A stretch of DNA of 64,000 bases from Calycina herbarum (taxonomy: Eukaryota > Ascomycota > Leotiomycetes > Helotiales > Pezizellaceae). Positions 55,783 to 64,000 of this stretch are shown here, piece by piece. The stretch lies in NCBI GenBank assembly GCA_001414485.1, contig LLEY01000091.1, positions 62,001 to 126,000 of the forward strand. Direction: 5' to 3'. A program made the position numbers and the translations under genes. Within the stretch, counting starts at the first letter, position 1. Each line of letters begins with the position of its first letter. The notes below the pieces were generated by a model. It saw only the letters and a list, made by a program, of their open reading frames with translations, did not search any database and was not told the origin of the DNA.

Positions 55783-57325
55783 TTAAGAGTTTCTCCGTTG
55801 CTTGCACTTCTCGTGTGCCATGTGGCCGTTTCGTGCAGTCGTTCTCGTGAATTCGGCGCCACAATTTGGACAGCTGGATTTAGCCGCCGCCCCCGATTTC
55901 TCTCGCTGATGGCGCAACAAGTTGCTAAATGTAGAAAATTGACGCCCGTTACAACCATGCTCCCAACACTGTGGCTTAGGGCGGCTGTGAACTACCCGAA
56001 CGTGATCACCATTATCTGAAGAGCCGACTTTGGAGTTTGGGCTGGGGTGGTGCGAGTGCGAGTGGGAGTACATGTGTGGCTGATCCGATGCTGACGAGAG
56101 AGAATGTGGTCGCCCACTGTAAGAAAGGAAATTAGTGATTTGTCAGATTTATGACTGAGATGATTGGTAACTTACACATAGTTGTGAATGCTACCCTCAG
56201 GTCCACTTTGAGAGTATGGCATTGGAGTAAATGTTGGGGAAGCAGAGAAATCGGCCGGGCTCATTGTGAAGACTGGTCCGTACATATCTTGGTTGGAAGA
56301 GTCAGGAATAGCAGGTGAGTATGGTGTGAGGTATGATGAGCTGCTAAGTGCTGGAGATGGCTGTGCTTGTTGTGATGGTAAACTGTGGTTTGATGGGAGT
56401 GGACCGGCAGTAAGTAGAGGAGATGGAGTGAGGCTGCTGCTATATTCTGGAAGCGTTCGTGGCATGAGATCTGGTGAGGTTCGGTTTGAAACCACATATG
56501 GGTTGCTAACTGATCGCTCTCTTCGGACACGAGTCTTGGAATCTCGTCGAGCATGGTCTCGTTGTCTCTTCAGCTCTCTTTGCTCTGGAGTGAGGGATGC
56601 CCGTGGTGGACTAGATGAAAGAGAACGAGCGTAAATGGGCATAAGTTTTGGGTCATCATATGCTGAAAGCATAGATGGGTTTAGAGGTGGGCTGGAAATG
56701 TATTGCTCTTCCATTTGAAAGTCTGTGGATGTTAGAATGGTCAAATACGTGAGCAAATGTTTAAAACTTACGAGGCCAGGTGTAGGACTGTCGAATGCCG
56801 GCATCGAATCTAGCATCGTACTGTTGAATCCCAACGGTGCTATTATTTATGTGAGTGGGAATTTCTTGAATAGAAGAAGCATCTTTCGTACCTCATATTT
56901 GCTGGAATAGAATTGGAACGAAGGATTGGTGGTTGATGTAAGGACTGTAAAGAATTGGATCTCTGAAAGGACTGTGATGGCTCTAGCCGTAGATAAGGTG
57001 TGCTTCCTGAACGTCCTCCTGTAGTTGGTTCTTCTAGATACGACCAGTCGGCATCCAATTCACTGTCTGATAAGAGAGGGAAAGGAGTGAGGTCCTGAGG
57101 GGCAGGCGATGATATATGTGAGTTGGATGGGTCCGGATCCTGCTCGATGAAGGATTGGGGTGACGTAGTACGAAAGCCAACAGGTCCAAGGAGTTGTTGG
57201 TCGGGGTCGGATTCGAAGATGTTTAAGCCCTGAAACTGTAAGGCTGTTGATGATAGATGACTGTTGGCTCTTGATCTGGACTGACGTGAGTCTTCTGTAC
57301 CCGGGTCTATATAGAGAGAGTCCAT
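55783..57325 (-). CDS. C2H2/C2HC-type zinc-finger transcription factor
   Basis: Minus-strand exons are 57325-56892, 56839-56772, 56722-56176 and 56116-55783, all GT-AG and in phase, giving 460 residues. The small second exon yields [18 protein letters not shown] joined to HFQMEEQY. The bulk is a Ser/Pro-rich disordered region, with a basic patch ([20 protein letters not shown]) that may be a nuclear signal. The zinc fingers are C-terminal (about 395-455). The first begins [20 protein letters not shown], a C-x4-C-x13-H spacing without an obvious second His. The second is [17 protein letters not shown] then MAHEKC, a C2HC pattern. Such C-terminal pairs occur in fungal C2H2 regulators; the precise orthologue and targets are not identified. 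Confidence 0.87.
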
Positions 57326-60300
57326 GAATGCAGTAGGATGACTGTTGATTTCGGCACATACGCAGGATTTGATGAGATACTCGAAATAGATGAGAGAGAG
57401 GCTTCAATCGGCAGGATCTTATAAAAAATCGTGGGGATCGTGTGGGCAGGGGGTACCTATGAAGAAAGAAGGGAGATGAGATGAGATGAGACGAGACCTT
57501 TTCTACTTGTCGATGTTTCAGCGGATCCTCGAGGCACAAAAGTGATTGATGGTACGGGTCTCCGCCTCCACCGGCACAGTCGACAAGGCTCTAAGTAGAC
57601 AAGCTAGGGTGGTACCCATGCCCGAGCCCCTGACCCCCTCGACGAGGTTGAAGGTGGAGTAGCGGTTTGCGGGTTGAGTTCTTCAATTGCAAGCGTGCAA
57701 GCTGGGCCCTGTCAACGTCCATGACACGCCTGTCATGATGCTGGTTTCTTGGAGAACTGGGGTGGGCATTGGTCGATCGCCTTGCCTTGGCAGAGGATGC
57801 TCTCCCCGGTCTCTTCTCTCGCAGCAACAGAACCCGCGCCCTCAAGCAACAGCAAGCAAGCAAGAAAGCGGGTTTTGGGTGGAGAGAACTCTGAATGATT
57901 TTCCCCTCTGCAAAAAATAGGTAAAATGGCACTGACATTGACAGGCAACTGGGGTGATCACTGATCAGGGCAGGGCAGGCCATGATGGGGTTTCCACTTG
58001 GATGTACTCCGTACGGACAGAACTTGCTGTTGATGCCCCGCCAGGGGCTCTTCGATCTCATCTCCTTGTGCGACGGCAAGGCGTTCTTTGCTCTTCGAGC
58101 TCTCGAAAAGAAGCCTCGCCATGCCGGGGTAGCTCTGGTAGCCTCGAGCTCGAGTTGATGGCCTTGCTTGGATGGAGAATATCCAAATATAAAAATAAAC
58201 ATGGTGATTCCAAAGAGCCGTGATGGTGATACCTCTGGCAACGGGAACCTGGCAGTAGTTGCCGTCGCACGATGATTTCTTCCGTCGGTACGGGATGAAG
58301 TAGTACGGACTGAACACTGATTGCTAGCTTAGCTTTTGGCTTTTCGCTAGCTGGGAGCTGCTGAAGCTTTTCCTGTCGAGTCTCCTGTGATGTACCACCC
58401 TGATGGCCGCATAGCACAGGACAGGTAGCACTACTACCTACTACACTACTGCAAGCCATGTGTTCGAGATGGGTGACTGATCAATGGCGGCCTCGCAGTC
58501 GAATCGCCTGTAGTTACCGCTCCACACAGACGCTGCTGACTGAACTGGCGCCGCCGCTTCGTTCAAATTGATTGTCGACCTACAGAGTGACCTGTGATAC
58601 AGCTGAGTCAGTGGTGAGAGAGAGAGAGCTCTCGTCAATAGTCTCCACTGTCCTGCTTTCAGACCACCTGCTGGCCATGTTTTCCCACGGTTTCCTCGCT
58701 GCATTTCCACTTGCGGTGCCTGCAGATGCCTGCACTCGACTCTTTCCAGGCCTTGGGCAACCGCCCGGCGTTCTCTCTCTTGCTGCATTAGGCCCCTTCA
58801 GGCCCTCTTCGTGGCCCCCAGATGGCCACTCTGCAGCGCTCTTCACCAGCTAATTAGCTGCTACGCCGCAGGTCGGCAGCCTCATCTGACCGGCGAACCT
58901 CGCAGCGAAATTACCGACCGAGATTGTGTGAGAAAGTGGTGAGGGGAGAACGAGGCTGTGAATTTGCAAATGGGGGAAAAAAGAGGGGGGAGTCCCAAGA
59001 AGGAGAGCAAACCATTCGGCAGCTCGTGCGCTAAGCTTCGTTGAAACACGCTAGTCTCAGAAAACATGTGGCACAGTGACAGCATTTCTCTCGACCACCA
59101 CTCTTCACCACTCTTCAGCGTCCCATGTTTTCTCCGGATCAAAAGTAAACTAGTAAACAGTTCTGACTGTACCTAAATTTACCTTTGGCCTTTCCTAGGT
59201 GGGCTAGTTACGTGAGGTCCCTGGGTGGCAGAGCAAAGTTGAGGTACGGATTACAGGTACAGGTACAGGTACAGTACCAAGCGATGTCCTACCCACCCAT
59301 CGTATAACGGCACTATACAATACGTAGGTATGACTAGCTCTTACTAGCCTTGCTAGCTCCGTGGTTCCGTGATTCCGTACCTGTACTTGGATACAAATCC
59401 ACAATTGTAACTGACAAGACTAAGAAAACCACACTAGGACCTCCACCAGCACACCGCAGTGTTCACTTCGTATGCCGTGCCCCTCCCACTGAACCTTCTA
59501 TCAAGATGTCGGCGACATGATAACGCCATAACACCACCACCCATCTGCATCTGACAGGTACGCAATCTGAATCTTTCCCGGTGCAAGCCAGAGGCGACTC
59601 GCTCCGTATTAAGCCCTCCGGCAATCTACTCACATCTAAATGGGGAATGCGGAGAGTACAGCCTCCAAAGAGGGGGTTGGTTTTAGCCGGATCGAGCTCT
59701 TGTTGAGCCTCGAGTCTGCAGCAACTCATCAAACAATGCAACCCATTGTTGTTCCCTCGAATCCTCAGAAACCTCAGATACGGATGATCTGGTGATCCAG
59801 ATCATTCCAGATCCAAACGCCAAATTTCGAGGTACCGGAGATAGAGAAGTGGTACGTTACTAGTACTAACAAACATACGGCAAAGCCGCCGCCTGGGAAT
59901 TTGACCGTATCTAATTTGTTTTCTGGTCAGCAGGAAAATACAAACCCCACCATGACTAAAACATTTTCTATTTAAACTTCATTTCTTGATCCTCTTCACA
60001 ACTTTCCATAAAAATACAATGCAACTTGAATGATTTTGATTTCATCAGTTGTGAGAAAACGTGGGGGCTTCATGGCTGTGCTAGAAATGTATGTAACAGA
60101 TTTCTTGTACTTCGTTTCAGTTGGAAGCAGTCTGCCAAATCTTCAACGGAAGATGGAATTGTTTGATAGACTATCACAGCCACGGCCTCATTCAAGCACC
60201 AAGGCTATGGCGGCCGGCTTGAAGGGGATCCGATCTTTTTGGGCAGACCACGGTCGCATGAAAGAAGAATGAGGCTGATTCTTTGAAGAGATAAGAACCT

Positions 60301-61630
60301 ACAGAAGAAGGTAAATTCAACGACTTGGTATCAAAATCTAGTTCACGCCAGGGGATGTTTCGATAAAGGCGAGGAAGGGTGCGAATCAAGAACTGCTCCT
60401 GTTGGTGAAACCATAATATGGAAGATCCGGAAGATCACAAGAAAGGTGGCGAATGGTATACATGTTTTGAAACTGGGCGTTTTTTCATGGCAAGCTCTAC
60501 AGATTTCTGGTCTATCAGGCTATGAATGAATAGGAATGTGAATCTGAAATCACCCTGGAAGAGGTACAAAATCTAAACGAGGCAGTGTTGAATTTGTATC
60601 AATCAAACATTTGAGGACTTAATGGAACCGTGTTAATCTCTCAATATCTTCTAAGTTGCATTTCAACTCCTTTATGCGGAAGTGATGAATAGTTCAAGCG
60701 AGTGTATATCACGTGTTTTGAAGGCATATTGGTCACGTGAGACACTTGAAGCTTTCAACCTTGGAAGCTTCGACCAATCAATCACGCGCATTCCTCTTCG
60801 CGACATCACGAAACAAACACCTCAATTTGCACGCAATTCGACATTGATTCCTTGGAAAATTGAGTCTATGAAGACCATTCCCAACATTGGTTATTGATCC
60901 TAAACACTTCGCTTTCGGCATTCTCATTGCTCTTCACCCGCGTGCGCCCCTTTGTTTGGGACGAGCAAGGGACGGCGTTTATGGCCCCTCTACATCTCGC
61001 CCCCTCTATCTCCGCGTACAGTCCAACATCCAACAATTATCCAACTTTTCATACTACGTAAAATCCGTCGACCCATCAAATGCAACATTTCACTCTAGCG
61101 TAGATCCAAGGACACGTGGGATCTGAACTTTTCAGCACATGGCAATACGGGGGGTTTGAAGGAGGAAGTGTAACCGACTTTGAGAGATCATCAGTTTATG
61201 AACACGAGAAACAGAAGATCAACTTGAAACTTCCGCGTTGGAGCTGTCAGATTTCAAACTATTTTTTCCGGGTGGTCATCAAGCTCGCTTTTCGCCTACT
61301 TGTGTGGCAAAAGCCACACACACGCTGGCTGATCCTACGTATGACTGGTTGGCTCGCTATTCCTTCGCCGACTTCTCCGACTTCTAGAAGCAGAAACTCA
61401 GGAAAGGGACATTCGATTCGAGATCTCCTTCTTACCGGTATATTGGTTCTTACGGTTTAAGCCGACCTTTTCTTCGCTACTCGCAACAATCGTATTGTAT
61501 GATCAGCCATCAGTAATCGGATGAAGGACAATATAACTTCATGCTAAGGTTACATTGAGTTTCGGTACGAAAGTTACGGTTTCAGACAACGGGAACAATT
61601 AGATAATTGTGTGTGTGTCGTTGAAACAAG
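57326..61630. other. 4.3 kb divergent interval between the zinc-finger gene and TERT
   Basis: Contains the promoters of both flanking genes and otherwise no supported gene. Overlapping frames of 80-216 codons on several strands near 57.6-58.9 kb (for example 57591-58241 minus) have no domain and look like chance frames in GC-rich DNA. Simple repeats are GAGAT units at 57473-57492 and ACAGGT units at about 59253-59274. No telomere-like repeat array is present. Confidence 0.5.
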
Positions 61631-64000
61631 ATGACCGGGAAAAGAAAGAGAAAGCGTCCAGGTAACACAACCGAATGTCATGAGAAACGTCAAAAAATAT
61701 CAACTTCAATTTCAAATACGAGTTCGGCGACCTCAAAGGATTCGGTTATCAAGCAAGCTTTGCTTACTCAGTTCTACTCCCGAGTGTTTACTCTTCGAGA
61801 GTACTTGCTTTCAAAGCTACCAAGCTCTTCCAAAATTAGAAGAAAGAAGATTTTGCATATTGGCAATAGTAGAAATCCAGATGAAGATGAAGATGGCGAT
61901 CAAGATTTATCTTCATTTCTTGACCAAACTTTGGTTGGTATCTTGCCTCAGAGTGATGGCTCGAAAGAAGATAGACGGCAGCAATGGGCAAGTTTGTCCC
62001 AGAAAGCTGATAACTCCATGTCAACCTTTATAGACTTAGAAGCCGTGGGAAAATTTTCACAATCAGAGGTGAGTTTGATTTATTGCAATGACATTGGCAT
62101 TCTATGGACACATCCTTCTTTGCTATTTCGTGAGCACGTTTAACTTATGACCATTAGATTGTCAACAAATCAATTTGGATGCTTATCTTCTCAAAAAGTT
62201 CACCTTCGTACGGACGCGTTCAACATTTACTTTGCCAAGGATTCCAAAGAGAAATAAATTCAAGAATGATCAATCAAGGTCAAGGACATACTTCGGCGAT
62301 TCCTGGTGTAGTCTCAATTTATCCAAATAGTCATGTCACGGCAATGAGATCAAGACCATGGCCCCAAGTTCTACTTCTTCTGGGAAAAGAAGGAGAGAAT
62401 GTCATGGCTGATCTAATAATGGATTGTGGTATATTCATTGAGACCGAGGCAGGTCATGGTGTTTATCATCAACTAAGTGGTTAGTTTCAGAAATTGAACT
62501 GTGTAATGAGTGCGAACTAACATTGGCAAGGTATACCTTTGGGTGAGCTTCGTACCTTGCCGAAGACTTGCGAGAGCGACCCCAAGACCCAATTGCCTGT
62601 GCCGAAAAAGACCAGCGGCGATGCTGTCAAGTCTTCGATCCACAATCCTTCGAGCATCGTGTTTGTCCGAAGTCGGATGCTCTACTCTCGTGCAGAACTG
62701 AATGCACAAGGAGGGGTTAGGTTTGGATTTAGGCATATTCGTAGGTTTTCCATAACCTTTTCATTTCCACTGGCTAACAATACAGATGTTCTAAACCGTT
62801 ATGCACTTGAACCAAACAAAGCTCAACCCGAAGATGATTCCTCAGAGTCATTAGGAGAACTACCCCTCGACCCCAGCACAATTCATATCATGATGTACCT
62901 ATTCCCTCGACAATTTGGACTTCACAATGTCTTTACCAGTGAAGTTGACCATTGGCAAACCGTTCAACCATATAAGGATTATACTCTTCGGGAAGACGAG
63001 ATTTACGACAGATACTCCGGTCCAACAATACCCAAATTACCAAAGAGGTTGAGGGGAAAAACAGCCGAGCTGGTGAGGAAATTGCAAGTTCAACATAAGG
63101 GATGTGCTTACAAAAAGTTACTCGAATATTATTGTCCTGTAAGTATCGTACAAATCATGATATAAGTATACGCTAATCTTACAGGTTAACGCTGCTCCTT
63201 CGGTTTTTCCATTGCCTCCAACACAATCACAGAAAAGCAAAGAATCGTCTGCCATTTTCAAGACTCAGAACACTATCAGTACAGCTACTATCGGTACAGT
63301 TACTGAAGTTGCAAGTACTACCGGGACCAAAGATGTATCCCCACCGAAGCCGTCTTCTATGATGGACTATGCAACACCTACCCCGATGGTGTCTGCTTTT
63401 TGCCGCTCTGTCTTCTCAAATATCATCCCAAGGGAATTCTGGGGAACAGGCGAGACTCAGGTTAACAACGAGAAGAGATTTCTTTTGAACGTAGATCGAT
63501 TTATCAAATTGAGGAGATTCGAGAGCTTCTCTCTTCATGAGGCTACACAAGGATTGCAGGTTTGTCAAGTCCCCAGAACTGGGGTTTCACCTGAGACTTA
63601 ATCATTCCTACGACACAATTGTTGGCAAACTATTCTAACACAAACCTAGATCTCAAACATCGAATGGCTTCAACCCCCCAACTGCACCAACAACAAAGCC
63701 TCCCAATCAGACACAAAAAAGCGCCTAGAGATATTCCAAGAATTCCTCTACTATACCATAGACTCCCTCCTCATCCCCCTAATACGCGCAAACTTCTACG
63801 TAACAGAATCCAACATCCATCGCTACCGCCTCTTCTACTTCCGTCACGACGTCTGGAAATCTCTCGCCGACCCAGCAATGACATCTTTAAAACTCAACAT
63901 GTTCGAGGAAGTGAAGTTGGAACAAGCACAACAGCTGTTACAGCGTAGGACATTGGGATTCAGTCAAGTGAGGTTACTTCCCAAGGAAAGTGGGATAAGA
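61631..64000 (+). CDS. TERT: Telomerase reverse transcriptase, N-terminal part (runs off the window)
   Basis: Catalytic subunit of telomerase, which adds telomere repeats using its RNA template. Exons seen are 61631-62068, 62158-62479, 62531-62740, 62786-63138, 63185-63559 and 63650 to the window end; all junctions are GT-AG and in phase, covering the first 683 residues. The start follows a basic N-terminus (TGKRKRKRPG). Telomerase features in order are the N-terminal domain, SIVFVRSRMLYSR, the RNA-binding domain with FGFRHIHVLNRY (completed across a splice) and MYLFPRQFGLHNVFTS near residue 361, and motif T at about 614-637 (FYVTESNIHRYRLFYFRHDV). The reverse-transcriptase motifs 1, 2, A, B', C with the catalytic aspartates lie beyond base 64000. 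The gene is divergent from the zinc-finger gene by 4.3 kb. Confidence 0.93.

Noticed and set aside
57591..58241. 216-codon minus-strand frame upstream of the zinc-finger gene
   Set aside because: No domain, and other frames overlap it on both strands; most likely chance.
57326..64000. Telomere repeats near TERT
   Set aside because: No TTAGGG/CCCTAA tandem array was found; the gene's location here is not evidence of a chromosome end.

Overview
The window is a piece of a filamentous ascomycete genome (Pezizomycotina). Genes carry several short GT-AG introns, mostly about 50-110 bases with a few of 200-400, and there are no operons or bacterial ribosome-binding sites. Fungus-specific families are present: a velvet regulator, a Zn2Cys6 factor, a 2EXR-type protein and a PNP-NB-ARC-TPR NLR-like protein. 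A Leotiomycetes (Helotiales-like) origin is my best guess from protein character, but it is not proven here.

Layout. 0-18 kb is a dense housekeeping block: ribosomal protein eS4 (5' truncated), D-lactate dehydrogenase (cytochrome), a ketopantoate-reductase-fold protein, the exosome cofactor Lrp1/C1D, a twin-CX9C Mix17/CHCHD2-like protein, a SAM methyltransferase, a PDCD5-family protein with an 11-base micro-exon, the ubiquinone biosynthesis protein Coq4, and the velvet regulator VelB. 17-24.4 kb is a 7.3 kb gene-free interval upstream of velB. It holds a pentanucleotide microsatellite and a decayed tandem array of about nine palindromic units (23.3-23.8 kb). 24.4-33 kb holds SDHB, a Zn2Cys6 transcription factor, an amidohydrolase and a 2EXR protein.

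33.3-37.3 kb is an NLR-like gene: a nucleoside phosphorylase/nucleosidase-fold N-terminus, an NB-ARC switch, and a TPR sensor made of nearly identical 42-residue repeats. 38.5-44.6 kb is a giant RhoGEF-BAR-SH3 protein. 44.6-55.8 kb is almost gene-free. It holds a broken sugar-transporter relic, a MITE-like inverted-repeat element with a strong internal hairpin, and a 54-base tandem duplication. 55.8-57.3 kb is an atypical C2H2/C2HC zinc-finger factor, followed by 4.3 kb without genes. The window ends inside the telomerase reverse transcriptase gene, after motif T and before the catalytic motifs.

How the genes relate. Many act in mitochondria (DLD1, Mix17, Coq4, SDHB). DLD1 and SDHB both feed electrons to the respiratory chain, and Coq4 supports the quinone pool that SDHB reduces. 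They are independent genes, not a cluster. The strongest candidate for something worth new work is the NLR-like gene with its homogenised but locally variable repeats. The 23.3-23.8 kb palindrome array is second. Intron boundaries were placed by hand from GT-AG sites, reading frame and family conservation. No database search was possible.
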